63,579 nt of DNA, from positions 1-63,579 of the forward strand of contig DAOUFU010000160.1 in NCBI GenBank assembly GCA_034429275.1. Direction: 5' to 3'. Source of the DNA: DAOUFU01 sp034429275 (GTDB taxonomy: Bacteria > Chloroflexota > Anaerolineae > Aggregatilineales > Aggregatilineaceae). Positions within the stretch are counted from its first letter, which is position 1; each line of letters opens with the position of its first letter. Position numbers and translations under genes: made by a program. Positions 33,702 through 42,435 of this stretch are shown here, piece by piece. A model generated the notes under the pieces. The model saw nothing but the letters and a program-made list of their open reading frames with translations, searched no databases and was not told the origin of the DNA.

Positions 33702-35207
33702 ATGACTGCTGCATCCTCCGCGCGCGTTTCGCCGCGCGCAAAGTCTGCAAATCCTGGCTTTCTGGCGCTGGCGATAGGCGTCCTGCTGGTGGGTTTTGGG
33801 CTGCGCGTGTGGGAATTGGCGCAGCCCAGCCTGTGGGCTGACGAGATCATGACCGAGTACCGCGCCCAGGCTCCGCTTGGTGAGGCGCTCGAAAATACCC
33901 TGCAAACCATCGACCAGACCCCCCTGTTCTTTTTGACCATGCGCCTGTTCCCGAACGGCAACGAATTCTTGCTGCGGCTACCGGTTGCGTTGGGGGGTGT
34001 GCTGGGCGTCGCGCTGATCATGGGTGTCGCGCGGCGGCTCTTCCGCAGCGATGCGCTGGCGTTGTGGGCAGGTGCGTGGCTAACCGTCAACCCCTACCAC
34101 GTCTGGCTGTCGCGGACCGCGCGTCATTACTCGCTCATTTTTATCTTTTCCCTGCTGATCGCCTATACTTTTCTGGTGCTGTGGCGCGGCAGAACCTCGC
34201 GCCTCAACTGGGCCTTGTTCACGCTCAGCAGCATGGCAGGCTACATCACCCACTATTCGCTGCTGGCGCTGCCTTTCAGTCAAGCGGTGCTGATGGCCTT
34301 CACCTGGCGTGAGCGGCGCGCATTTGCCCGACGATGGATCATCGCCCAGGTGATCGCGGCTGTGCCGATGGCAGTCTGGTTCGTCTCGATGGCGCTCACG
34401 GCATCCGCGCGTGAGCCACAGTGGGGCGATCGGCCCCGGCTCGGCGACCTGGCGCTGACCCTGCGCAACATGACCGCCGGGATCGACGGTCCTTTCGCCT
34501 GGTACAGTGTGCCGGGCCTGATTGTTGCGGTAGGGGCAGTTGTGCTGCTGGTGATGTCCTGGTGGCGGCTCTCGACCCCCAACCGCACGGTGCTCGGCTT
34601 CTGGACCATCCTGGCGCTGCTGCCCATCGGGTTGGTTTTTGTCATGTCGGTCATAGCGCTCAATGCCTACATCGACCGTTACTTCATGGCCCTGCTGCCT
34701 GCCATGGCCCTGCTGATCGCCTATGCCTGGGTGGTCTTGATCCGCCCGCGCGCGCGTTGGGCAACGCTGTTGGGGCTGGCGGCAGTGCTGCTCACCGGCA
34801 TGGCGACGGTCGGGCAGTCACTGCGCAACGATACCCTCCAGCGCGAAGACTGGCGCGGGGCAGCCGCCTCCATCGACCAGGATTACCGGCGTGGTGATAT
34901 TTTTGTCGTGGATCGCGCGGTGACCATGCGCTCACTGCTGCGCTACCTGAAGACGCCGGGACCGTACCGGGTGATCCAGCTTTCCGAGTCCGACGAGCCG
35001 ATCCCGCCCGACGAACCCGGCGCGCGCTACTGGGTGATCTACCGCGCACCCGACGAGGATATTCACCGGGTGGGCACTCTGCCGACATTCGATCCGCTGG
35101 TGCCACAGCACTCGGTGATTGCCGATTGGCTGCTGGTTCGCGCGCAATATGTGGTCGATACGCGTACCTTTGACGGCGTGACGATTTTGCTGTTGAATCT
35201 GGAATAG
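33702..35207 (+). CDS. GT39/PMT-type membrane glycosyltransferase
   Basis: The 501-residue integral membrane protein has about ten hydrophobic helices and an N-terminal motif S-L-W-A-D-E-I in the first outer loop. The acidic pair there is the catalytic site of GT-C enzymes of the PMT/ArnT/AglB type. The helix 3 to 5 region contains N-P-Y-H-V-W-L-S-R-T-A-R-H-Y, the second conserved loop of the family. The C-terminal 100 residues are a soluble outer domain. Family enzymes transfer sugars from polyprenyl-phosphate donors to lipids, proteins or glycans. The start ATG at 33702 follows the PfkB stop by 33 bases. Donor and acceptor are unknown. Confidence 0.83.
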   Translation: MTAASSARVSPRAKSANPGFLALAIGVLLVGFGLRVWELAQPSLWADEIMTEYRAQAPLGEALENTLQTIDQTPLFFLTMRLFPNGNEFLLRLPVALGGVLGVALIMGVARRLFRSDALALWAGAWLTVNPYHVWLSRTARHYSLIFIFSLLIAYTFLVLWRGRTSRLNWALFTLSSMAGYITHYSLLALPFSQAVLMAFTWRERRAFARRWIIAQVIAAVPMAVWFVSMALTASAREPQWGDRPRLGDLALTLRNMTAGIDGPFAWYSVPGLIVAVGAVVLLVMSWWRLSTPNRTVLGFWTILALLPIGLVFVMSVIALNAYIDRYFMALLPAMALLIAYAWVVLIRPRARWATLLGLAAVLLTGMATVGQSLRNDTLQREDWRGAAASIDQDYRRGDIFVVDRAVTMRSLLRYLKTPGPYRVIQLSESDEPIPPDEPGARYWVIYRAPDEDIHRVGTLPTFDPLVPQHSVIADWLLVRAQYVVDTRTFDGVTILLLNLE

Positions 35208-35287
35208 ATCGCGGCGGTCAGCACAGCCCTCTGACGATTGCGCCCTGGACCAGGCCCCTGGACCGGGGCTGAGGAAGGAGCGGCGAC

Positions 35288-36250
35288 ATGGTCACACCCT
35301 TTTCGCAGCGGCTGCAAGAAGATGCCGACGCACCGGATTACTACGTGCGCCCCATCACGCTGGATGACCTTGACGAGGTCAACCGGATTGACCGCGACGC
35401 CTTCGAAGCCTACCGCCGCGAGCATAACCAGCTCCAGCGCCCGATGCGGCTGCGCACTCAGGAGAATATGCGCGCTGCAATCGATCGCCCCCATGCGGGC
35501 GTGGTTGTTGAGTGGCCGCGCGGTCGAATAGTCGGTTACTGCTTCACCCATGTCTGGGGATCGCTCGGCTGGTTGGGGACGCTGGGAGTTGCGCCTCGCA
35601 ACCAGGGCGTGGGCTTGGGCCGCATCGTGATCAAGGCCGGGCTAGACGTACTGCGCGAGGCAGGCTGTCAGCTACTCGCGCTAGAAACCATGCCCGAATG
35701 CGGCAAAAACCTGGCTCTCTACACGCGGCTGGGTTTAGAAGCGCGGCAGCTCACCATGCTGCTCCAGGGAACCCCTGCCCGTGCCAGCCGGATGCGCTTT
35801 GAGCTGTGGGACGGCTCCGACGATTCGATAGTCCGAATCAGCCGCCTGCTGATTCCGGGCCTGGACCCGACCCCGGCTGCCCGGTGGATCGCCGCGGAAG
35901 AAGCAGGCGAGACGCTGATCTGGATGGAAGATGGTGAGCCTGCCGCGTTTGCAGTCGTGCGCAGCGCCGCCCGCCGCATGGATGGTCCCCCGGCTTACCT
36001 GACCATCGAGGTGCTGGGCTGCCTGCCCCGTTGGGCCTATCACTGGCCGCGTTATCTCAGCGAACTGCAAGCCTATGCCGTCAGCCAGCGGCGAGCCGGT
36101 GTCGTGCTGCCGGTCAACGCGCGCCAACATAACCTGCTGCGCGGCCTGCTCAGTGCGGGGATGCACATCGCCTATACGCGCGTCCGCATGGTTGAAGGGA
36201 TGCCATTGGGTGGACCGGAGACGCTCGTCATGCTCACTCTGGCGATGTAA
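35288..36250 (+). CDS. GNAT-family acetyltransferase, possible tandem domain
   Basis: The product is 320 residues. The N-terminal domain (about 15-160) is a GNAT fold with acetyl-CoA motif L-G-V-A-P-R-N-Q-G-V-G-L-G-R near residue 98 and the A-L-Y-T-R-L-G-L motif after it. The C-terminal part (about 175-318) looks like a degenerate second GNAT-like domain without the pyrophosphate loop. GGAAGGAG lies upstream of the ATG. The neighbouring glycosyltransferase makes an acetylated sugar a possible substrate, which is inference. It ends before a bidirectional terminator. Confidence 0.83.
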   Translation: MVTPFSQRLQEDADAPDYYVRPITLDDLDEVNRIDRDAFEAYRREHNQLQRPMRLRTQENMRAAIDRPHAGVVVEWPRGRIVGYCFTHVWGSLGWLGTLGVAPRNQGVGLGRIVIKAGLDVLREAGCQLLALETMPECGKNLALYTRLGLEARQLTMLLQGTPARASRMRFELWDGSDDSIVRISRLLIPGLDPTPAARWIAAEEAGETLIWMEDGEPAAFAVVRSAARRMDGPPAYLTIEVLGCLPRWAYHWPRYLSELQAYAVSQRRAGVVLPVNARQHNLLRGLLSAGMHIAYTRVRMVEGMPLGGPETLVMLTLAM

Positions 36251-36271
36251 ATCTGGGTCAATGCACGCAAT

Positions 36272-36308
36272 AAAAAACGCCTGTTCCCCGTCGGGAGCAG
36301 GCGTTTTA
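36272..36308. terminator. bidirectional terminator between GNAT and ABC permease genes
   Basis: AAAACGCCTGTTCCC (36274-36288) pairs with GGGAGCAGGCGTTTT (36293-36307), one T-G pair, four-base loop. The A run on the left and T run on the right let it serve both the plus-strand GNAT gene and the minus-strand permease gene. Confidence 0.9.
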
Positions 36309-36329
36309 GATCATGGGACTGCGGGCATC

Positions 36330-37196
36330 CTACCCTTTGAGTTCACCGCCGGTCAGCCCGGTGACGATATATTTCTCGGTAAACAGGTAGAAGATGATGG
36401 CCGGGATCATCAGAATGGTCACATAGGCCATCACGCGCGCCCAATCGGTGCCATACTGGCCCTGATACTGCATGATTCCCAGCGGCAGCGGCCACTTGTT
36501 GGGATCAACCAGGATCAACAGCGGGAGCAGGTACTCGTTCCACGCGCCGATCACGTTGACAACTGCCACCGAAGCCAGGGCCGGGCGCGAGATGGGCATC
36601 AAGATAAAACGGAAGAAGCCAAAGGTTGAGCAGCCGTCGATATAGGAGGCGTCTTCCAGTTCATTGGGGATGGCGATGAAAAAACTGCGCAGAATGATCA
36701 CCGTGCCCGGCAGACCAAAGGCCACCATCGGCAGGATCACTCCCCACAGGCTGTTGATCAACCCCAGATCGCGAATCTGAATGAAGATAGGCAGCATCGC
36801 TACCACTGTGGGGAACAGCAGGCCAAACGACAGGATGTTGAACAACAGCCCGCGCCCCAGGAACCTCATCCGGCTGAAGGCAAAGGCCAGCAGGCTGCCC
36901 AGCGAGAGGTTCAGAATCGTGACACCGGAGGTGATCAGCACACTGTTCAGGGTGGATCGCCAGAAGCTTTTGCTCTCCAGAATCTGGGTGAAATGTTCCC
37001 ACTGCAACCCCTGGCGGGGCAGATCAAATGGGCGCGCCATGAATTCGCCGTTGGTGCGGATGCCGCCCAGCGGCACGCTGACAACCGGCAGAATGATGAC
37101 CAACGACAGCGCGAACAGGATGAGGTACCGGAGGAGAACACCCAGCCGCTGGCCGTTCGACATGCGTTTCAAAGAGAAAGTATCGGTGCTTTGCAT
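36330..37196 (-). CDS. carbohydrate ABC transporter permease (MalG/UgpE-like)
   Basis: This 288-residue CUT1 inner-membrane permease has six predicted helices and the EAA-type coupling loop seen as E-L-E-D-A-S-Y-I-D-G-C-S-T-F-G-F-F-R (about residues 190-207). The initial helix is followed by a periplasmic loop with G-G-I-R-T-N-G-E-F. It is the last gene of the minus-strand sugar importer; TAGGAGA precedes its ATG, ten bases after the first permease stop. It should pair with the 37207-38163 permease and an ATPase encoded elsewhere, because no ATPase gene is in this operon. Confidence 0.92.
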   Translation of the reverse strand: MQSTDTFSLKRMSNGQRLGVLLRYLILFALSLVIILPVVSVPLGGIRTNGEFMARPFDLPRQGLQWEHFTQILESKSFWRSTLNSVLITSGVTILNLSLGSLLAFAFSRMRFLGRGLLFNILSFGLLFPTVVAMLPIFIQIRDLGLINSLWGVILPMVAFGLPGTVIILRSFFIAIPNELEDASYIDGCSTFGFFRFILMPISRPALASVAVVNVIGAWNEYLLPLLILVDPNKWPLPLGIMQYQGQYGTDWARVMAYVTILMIPAIIFYLFTEKYIVTGLTGGELKG

Positions 37197-37206
37197 GGCC
37201 GGTCTC

Positions 37207-38163
37207 CTACAGTGTCACGTCGCTTACGAAATCCTGGTTCAGGATCATGCGCTGGTAGCCCATCGAGAAAATGAATGTGATCCCAAACAGGATGAGGGCT
37301 ACCGCGCTGCCATACCCCAGGCTCATGCTCTTGATGCCGAACTTGTAGATATAGGTCCCCATCGTCTGGCTGGCATTGAATGGCCCGCCGTTGGTCAGGG
37401 TCCAGACCAGCACAAACTGCTGGAACGCCCCCAGAACCGAAATGAAAATGGTCAGCCGGATGGTGCTGCCCATCAGGGGCAGGGTGATGCGCGACAGCAC
37501 GTGGAACAGGCCCGCGCCATCCACACGTGCCGCTTCTTCCAGGTCTTTGGGCACGCCCTGAAGCCCGGCCATATACAAGATCATGTAGTAGCCGAAGTAC
37601 TTCCAGGTCAGCACGGCAAAAATCACGTAAATCACAATATCGCGCTCGCCCAGCCACCCGATATTCTGATAGCCGGGGATGAGATGGCCGAACGCCCAGT
37701 TCGCCAGCCCGTCTTGGGGATGCAGAACGTACTTAAAAATGATCGCCGTGATCACTTCGGAGAACACGTAAGGGATGAACAACAGCAGGCGGAAGAACCG
37801 CCGGCCTGGCAGGTTCCCACGCCCGACCAGCAGGGCCAGCAGCATGGCGATCGGAAGCTGGATCGTCAGCGACAGCCCCATGATCATAAAACTGTTTTTG
37901 ACCGCCGTCCGGAAAACCTCGTGATTATATGCCTGCTCAAAGTTCCCCAGACCGCGATAATCCTGCAAATCGCCGAAGCCGTTCCATTTGTATAAGCTAA
38001 ACTCAACCGACTGCATCATCGGCCACAGCAGGAAGATAAAAAATACCGTCATGCCAGGCAGGACAAACAAAGCCACAGTCAACGTTTTATTGATCTGCCG
38101 CCTGGTATTGAGGGAAAATGCTCGCTCATAGGCGAGTGGGATGGCTTTGAGTCGCGTGGACAT
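37207..38163 (-). CDS. carbohydrate ABC transporter permease (MalF/UgpA-like)
   Basis: This 318-residue CUT1 permease has six predicted helices after a positively charged N-terminus and carries the EAA-loop D-L-E-E-A-A-R-V-D-G-A-G-L-F-H near residue 215. Start: ATG at 38163 with AAAGGA eight bases upstream; the frame opens earlier (38247), but that region is intergenic in style. It lies between the substrate-binding protein and the MalG-like permease, all minus strand. It is expected to import oligosaccharides, glycerol-phosphate-type or similar solutes. Confidence 0.92.
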   Translation of the reverse strand: MSTRLKAIPLAYERAFSLNTRRQINKTLTVALFVLPGMTVFFIFLLWPMMQSVEFSLYKWNGFGDLQDYRGLGNFEQAYNHEVFRTAVKNSFMIMGLSLTIQLPIAMLLALLVGRGNLPGRRFFRLLLFIPYVFSEVITAIIFKYVLHPQDGLANWAFGHLIPGYQNIGWLGERDIVIYVIFAVLTWKYFGYYMILYMAGLQGVPKDLEEAARVDGAGLFHVLSRITLPLMGSTIRLTIFISVLGAFQQFVLVWTLTNGGPFNASQTMGTYIYKFGIKSMSLGYGSAVALILFGITFIFSMGYQRMILNQDFVSDVTL

Positions 38164-38288
38164 GACCTGTTCCTTTTTTGTGTACTCAGTTGTGCTGTAG
38201 TGCCGGGAACTCAGAAGGTATGGAGAGCGGTTCTCCGCTCCCCACACCTTCCGATTAGTTCGTCGTGCTTACTTGATCACGCGTTGGA

Positions 38289-39572
38289 CTATTGAAGCTC
38301 CATCGCTGCCGCATCTTCGATCATAGCCGCTGCTTCTTCGGGCGAGATAGCGCCGGCGAAGAGACCGTCAACAGCGTCGAGCACTGCCGTCGCGATGACG
38401 GGGGGCAGGAACTGATCGTAGTAGAGCTGGAAGTACGGGGCTTCGTTACGAGCCTTCAGGATCGTCTGCAGGATCGGGTCAGTGATGGCCACTTCAGCCG
38501 CACCCACAGTCGGGATGATGTTCAGAGCACCGCCCACCAGCGCGGTCTGATTTTCCGCCGAGGTCAGGAACTTCAGGAAGTCCACGGCCTCATCTTCAGC
38601 GTTCGCGCCGACGGCAAAGCCATCACCACCGCCCAGCACGTCGTTGGGGTTGCCAGCGCCGCCTTCAACCACCGGGAAGGGCATCCAGCCGAGCTTGGCA
38701 TTCAGGATCGGGCCAAGTTCCGCATTGTTGCCATTGTAGGCACCCGGTGCCCACTGGCCCATCAGTTCCATCGCGGCCTGCTCGTTGACCATCAGGGTCT
38801 GCGAGTCACCATAAGTCGCGCCCAGGAAACCTTCGGCGAAGGGCTGCAGGTCGATCAGTTCCTTCAGACGCTCGCCAGCCTGCACAAACGGCTCATCGGC
38901 AAACGAACCTTCGCGGTTATAGGCCTTCAGGAAGGCTTCCTGACCACCCACACGGATCGCCTCATAAACCCACCAGAAGTGGCCCGGCCACTTGTCGCCC
39001 TGACCGATCGCGATCGGGGTGATACCGGCATCCTTCAGCGCCTGCACAGCGGCCAGGAATTCGGTCCAGGTCGCGGGCGGGTTCTCAGGATCGAGGCCGG
39101 CCTTGGCGAAGAGGTCTTTGTTATAGAAGATACCCACAGCGCCCCAGGTGTACGGAACGCCATAGTACTCGCCGTTCTGGCCGTACAGTTCGAGCGCGGC
39201 CTTGGCCGAGAAGGAATCCTTCCATTCGCCTTCGAGTTCGGGCGCGATGTTGCGGACCAGGCCCGCATCGGCATACTGCCACAGCACGCCACCACCCCAG
39301 CTACGGAAGATGTCCGGGGGATCGCCGGCCTGCATCACGGTCACCAGGCGATCCTTGAACGCCTGATTTTCCAAAACGGTGATCTCGATGTTGACGTTGG
39401 GATGATCGGCCATATACGCATCGGCAATGGCCTGCCACTCCGCCTGCATTGCATCAGACGTATCGATGTGCCACCAGGTCACGGTGACTTTGTCCTGGGC
39501 CGATGCCGCACCGAGCACCGGCACGATCGACGCGAGCAGAACGAGAACTAACAAACCACGTAAGAACTTCAT
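38289..39572 (-). CDS. carbohydrate ABC transporter substrate-binding protein (MalE/UgpB-like)
   Basis: The 427-residue protein has a signal peptide ending near A-A-S-A-Q-D and a binding-protein type II (CUT1) fold. Early residues W-W-H-I-D-T-S-D match the family opening strand. Segments such as P-D-I-F-R-S-W-G-G-G and Y-G-V-P-Y-T-W-G-A-V-G line the sugar pocket in relatives. No Cys lipobox is seen at the cleavage site. GAGGAG lies seven bases before its ATG. A perfect 17-base palindrome (39594-39610) sits just upstream, between it and the LacI gene. Ligand likely a sugar or oligosaccharide, not assignable. Confidence 0.92.
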   Translation of the reverse strand: MKFLRGLLVLVLLASIVPVLGAASAQDKVTVTWWHIDTSDAMQAEWQAIADAYMADHPNVNIEITVLENQAFKDRLVTVMQAGDPPDIFRSWGGGVLWQYADAGLVRNIAPELEGEWKDSFSAKAALELYGQNGEYYGVPYTWGAVGIFYNKDLFAKAGLDPENPPATWTEFLAAVQALKDAGITPIAIGQGDKWPGHFWWVYEAIRVGGQEAFLKAYNREGSFADEPFVQAGERLKELIDLQPFAEGFLGATYGDSQTLMVNEQAAMELMGQWAPGAYNGNNAELGPILNAKLGWMPFPVVEGGAGNPNDVLGGGDGFAVGANAEDEAVDFLKFLTSAENQTALVGGALNIIPTVGAAEVAITDPILQTILKARNEAPYFQLYYDQFLPPVIATAVLDAVDGLFAGAISPEEAAAMIEDAAAMELQ

Positions 39573-39593
39573 CTTTCGCTCCTCAATTACTAG

Positions 39594-39610
39594 GGTGAGC
39601 CAGGCTCACC
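39594..39610. promoter_or_regulatory. palindrome GGTGAGCC-A-GGCTCACC before binding-protein gene
   Basis: Two perfect eight-base arms flank one central base, about 21 bases upstream of the binding-protein ATG. On the minus strand it lies between a TTGATT and a TAGTAAT, where it would overlap the promoter spacer. No T run follows, so an operator is more likely than a terminator. Confidence 0.45.
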
Positions 39611-39659
39611 AAAATCAATTAGTATCGCCGGGGGGCGGTCCCCAGCGGGATACCCACAT

Positions 39660-40703
39660 CTAACGCCGCGAAACAGGGCAGGGCGCGCACGTATCGCGGA
39701 TGATCAGCTCGGTCGTCATTTCGACTCGCTCGCCGGGCAGGTCAGGATTATTAATTCGCTTAAACAGAAGCTGAACGGCTGTGCGGCCCATCGCCTCCAG
39801 CGGCTGGCGGACGGTGGTCAGACCGGGGTGCACATGCCCGGCTTCCGGCACATCGTCGAAGCCAATGATGGAGATATCTTCTGGGATGCGCAGCCCATGA
39901 TTGAGCACACCATCCATCACCCCAAACGCCGAAAGATCGTTGGCAGCCAGGATGGCGGTGGGCGGGTCGCTGAGGTTCAGCAGGTAATTGGCCGCAGCAT
40001 ATCCCTGTGGACGGAAGAAATCGCCGGGATAGATCAGCGCAGGGTCTTCGGGCAGCCCGGCATCGGCCAGCGCCGCGCGATACCCCGCCAGGCGATCCAG
40101 CGCGCTCTGGATTTCCTGCAAGCCGATCACACAGCCGATGCGGCGATGCCCCAACATGATCAGGTAGCGGGTCGCGTCATACGCCCCTTGCCAGTTGGTC
40201 GCCTGCACCGTCGATGAGAGGTTATTTTCGACATGCTGGTAGTCGATCAACACATGAGGGAACTGCTGCTGTTGAAGCGTCTCCATATACGCTTTGACAT
40301 TGGTCGGCAGCAGCAGCAGCAAGCCATCCACCATGCCGCGCGTGATGGTCGAAACATACGCGGATTCTTTGACCTTGCGCCGGTGGGTGGTGTAGAGCAT
40401 CAGATCGTACTGATGTGCGTCTAGCTCAGCGTCGATTCCCCGGATGATTTCACCGATGTAGCTGTTGCCCACATCCGGCACCAGCAGCCCGATCACCTGT
40501 GAGCGCCCCCCGCGCAGGCTGCGCGCCTGCTGGTTGACCACGTAGCCCAGCCGCATCATCGCATTCAGGACTTTTTCACGCGTCTTGGGGCGAATGTGAT
40601 CGTTGTTGTTGACCACGCGCGAAACCGTGGAGTAGGAAACACCGGCTTCGCGGGCAACATCAACGATTGTGACACTGGTGTGTTTTTTGTTCCGGGCAGA
40701 CAT
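39660..40703 (-). CDS. LacI-family transcriptional regulator
   Basis: The 347-residue repressor has the LacI helix-turn-helix (T-I-V-D-V-A-R-E-A-G-V-S-Y-S-T-V-S-R-V-V) near its N-terminus, hinge region, and a periplasmic-binding-like sensor domain ending in I-P-E-D-I-S-I-I-G-F-D-D. Start: the ATG at 40703 (AAGG upstream) is preferred to the ATG at 40742. It is upstream of the CUT1 importer genes in the same direction, with an 87-base gap, and has GAAAACGTTTTC 86 bases upstream of its own start. Close paralogue of the LacI protein at 59549-60589. Predicted to control the importer and itself; the sugar effector is unknown. Confidence 0.93.
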   Translation of the reverse strand: MSARNKKHTSVTIVDVAREAGVSYSTVSRVVNNNDHIRPKTREKVLNAMMRLGYVVNQQARSLRGGRSQVIGLLVPDVGNSYIGEIIRGIDAELDAHQYDLMLYTTHRRKVKESAYVSTITRGMVDGLLLLLPTNVKAYMETLQQQQFPHVLIDYQHVENNLSSTVQATNWQGAYDATRYLIMLGHRRIGCVIGLQEIQSALDRLAGYRAALADAGLPEDPALIYPGDFFRPQGYAAANYLLNLSDPPTAILAANDLSAFGVMDGVLNHGLRIPEDISIIGFDDVPEAGHVHPGLTTVRQPLEAMGRTAVQLLFKRINNPDLPGERVEMTTELIIRDTCAPCPVSRR

Positions 40704-40788
40704 CGCAAGCCTTATTTTTGAGGTATTGAATGCCGCGCACATCGCCCGATCTGGCGATAGCAGCGCGGTTGAGTCTGCGTATTTTTAC

Positions 40789-40877
40789 GAAAACGTTTTC
40801 ATAACGCCAATGCTCATTGGTGACAAACCTAGCACATATTGCTCATCAAATGAGTGATAGGTCTTGCAAACGTTGTC
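40789..40877. promoter_or_regulatory. pair of LacI-type operator sites
   Basis: GAAAACGTTTTC (40789-40800) is a perfect palindrome with the classic AACGTT centre. GCAAACGTTGTC (40866-40877) matches it at 10 of 12 positions. Their centres are 77 bases apart, about 7.3 helical turns. Both lie upstream of the lacI start (40703), in the 440-base gap before kynU, suggesting looping autoregulation. Confidence 0.55.
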
Positions 40878-41057
40878 ATATCTGATTTCAGGATATAATG
40901 CTTTAGAGCAGATGTCAAGCTTTTTCCGTTCTGAGCAATCTTCTTCTTCACCTTGCCCGCGGTTGCACGACCAGCATCATCGCAAAAACAGCCTTCTCCG
41001 ACGCGCAATTCCCGCGGAAAATCGGTTTGCTTTTTGTAACGTTTCACTCGCAAGTCA

Positions 41058-41066
41058 TGGTATAAT
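41058..41066 (+). promoter_or_regulatory. extended -10 promoter for kynU
   Basis: TGGTATAAT (TATAAT at 41061-41066 with an upstream TG) is an extended -10 box about 78 bases before the kynU start. The -35 position (41038-41043, AACGTT) is poor, as is usual with extended -10 promoters. Confidence 0.6.
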
Positions 41067-41143
41067 CAAACTCGCTTCTACGGGGTGCCCCACAGTGGGT
41101 CCCACTTCGCCTTCGCGAGTTCGCACCGCAGGATATCTGGACC

Positions 41144-42361
41144 ATGACCGTGCCAACCGTTCCCTCCCCCGCCGATCCTCTCTTGGCCTGGCGCGACCAG
41201 TTCCCAATTCTGAACGACTGCACCTACCTGATTAACAACTCGCTCGGCGCAATGCCGCGCGGAGTCTATGACAGCCTGCGCGCCTATGCCGATATGTGGG
41301 CAACGCGCGGCATCCGGGCCTGGGGCGAGGGTTGGTGGGACCTGAACGTTGAAGTCGGCAATCAGATCGCCAAGATCATCGGCGCGCCGCCCAACAGCGT
41401 GTCTATGCATCAGAACATTTCAATCGCCCAGGGTATTCTGCTCAGCGGCTTCGATTATTCCGGTCCGCGTAACAAAGTCGTCATCGAAGCCGGGATTTTC
41501 CCCTCGGTCTATTACGTGCTGCGCGGGATGCTGCCCTCGCACATCGAGCTGTGCATGATCCCCAGCGAAGATGACGGCATTACCATCCCGATTGAACGGA
41601 TCATCGATGCCATTGACGAGCGCACCCTGCTGGTTCCGATCAGTCATGTGCTGTTCCGCAGCGCCTCGATCCTCGATGTCAAACCGATCATCGAGAAGGC
41701 GCATTCGGTGGGCGCGGTCGTGATCCTCGATGGCTACCACGCCGCCGGGATCGTGCCGTTTGACGTGAGCGCGCTCAATGTCGATTTTTATCTAGCGGGC
41801 GTGCTGAAATGGATGTGCGGCGGGCCAGGCGGAGTGTTCCTCTATGCCCGTGATGACTACCTCAAGAGCTTCAAACCTGGGCTGACCGGCTGGATGGCGC
41901 ATCAGCGGCCCTTCGCCTTTGAAGTGGCCGACCAGGAGTGGCGCGACGATGCCTTCCGCTTCCTCAACGGGACGCCCGGCGTGCCCAATCTGTACGCCAT
42001 CCGTCCCGGCATCGAGGTAATTGCCAGCGTGGGGGTAGAGAATATCCGCCAGAAATCGATGCGGCAGACGGCGCTGTTGATCGATCTGGCCGATGCCGCA
42101 GGCATCACAGTGCGCTCCCCGCGCGATCCGGCTCAGCGCGGCGGTACGGTCACCATCGACCCACCCCACGCCTATGAAGTGTCGCGCGAGTTGATCGCCC
42201 GCCAGATTTTGATCGATTACCGCGCGAACGCGGGCATCCGTGTCTCGCCCCATTTTTATAACAGTGATGACGAAGTGCGGCTGGTGATTGAGGCCGTGCA
42301 GGATATTCTCGCCAGCGGTGCGTGGCAAAAGCACGCCGGCGGGCGAGATTTCGTGACCTAG
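41144..42361 (+). CDS. kynU: kynureninase-like PLP enzyme
   Basis: This 405-residue class-V aminotransferase-fold enzyme has the kynureninase pattern. The PLP lysine lies in G-V-L-K-W-M-C-G-G-P-G, near residue 225, with the preceding D-G-Y-H-A-A-G-I-V-P that contacts the cofactor. N-terminal T-Y-L-I-N-N-S-L-G-A and S-V-S-M-H-Q-N are the phosphate-binding and substrate regions. Family reaction: hydrolysis of kynurenine to anthranilate and alanine. The neighbour 42436-43101 is a kynurenine formamidase, which supports the call. A cysteine-desulfurase-like relative is the main alternative. Promoter: extended -10 at 41058. Confidence 0.8.
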   Translation: MTVPTVPSPADPLLAWRDQFPILNDCTYLINNSLGAMPRGVYDSLRAYADMWATRGIRAWGEGWWDLNVEVGNQIAKIIGAPPNSVSMHQNISIAQGILLSGFDYSGPRNKVVIEAGIFPSVYYVLRGMLPSHIELCMIPSEDDGITIPIERIIDAIDERTLLVPISHVLFRSASILDVKPIIEKAHSVGAVVILDGYHAAGIVPFDVSALNVDFYLAGVLKWMCGGPGGVFLYARDDYLKSFKPGLTGWMAHQRPFAFEVADQEWRDDAFRFLNGTPGVPNLYAIRPGIEVIASVGVENIRQKSMRQTALLIDLADAAGITVRSPRDPAQRGGTVTIDPPHAYEVSRELIARQILIDYRANAGIRVSPHFYNSDDEVRLVIEAVQDILASGAWQKHAGGRDFVT

Positions 42362-42435
42362 CCGCGTCTCGGCGGACCGAACCACAGTCTGGATATTCGG
42401 GCAGGCCGCGCACGGGATATGCAAAAACGGTGAGT

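Noticed and set aside
38292..39551. 419-codon plus-strand ORF opposite the sugar-binding protein gene
   Set aside because: The minus-strand gene has signal peptide, fold and ribosome site; this frame has none.
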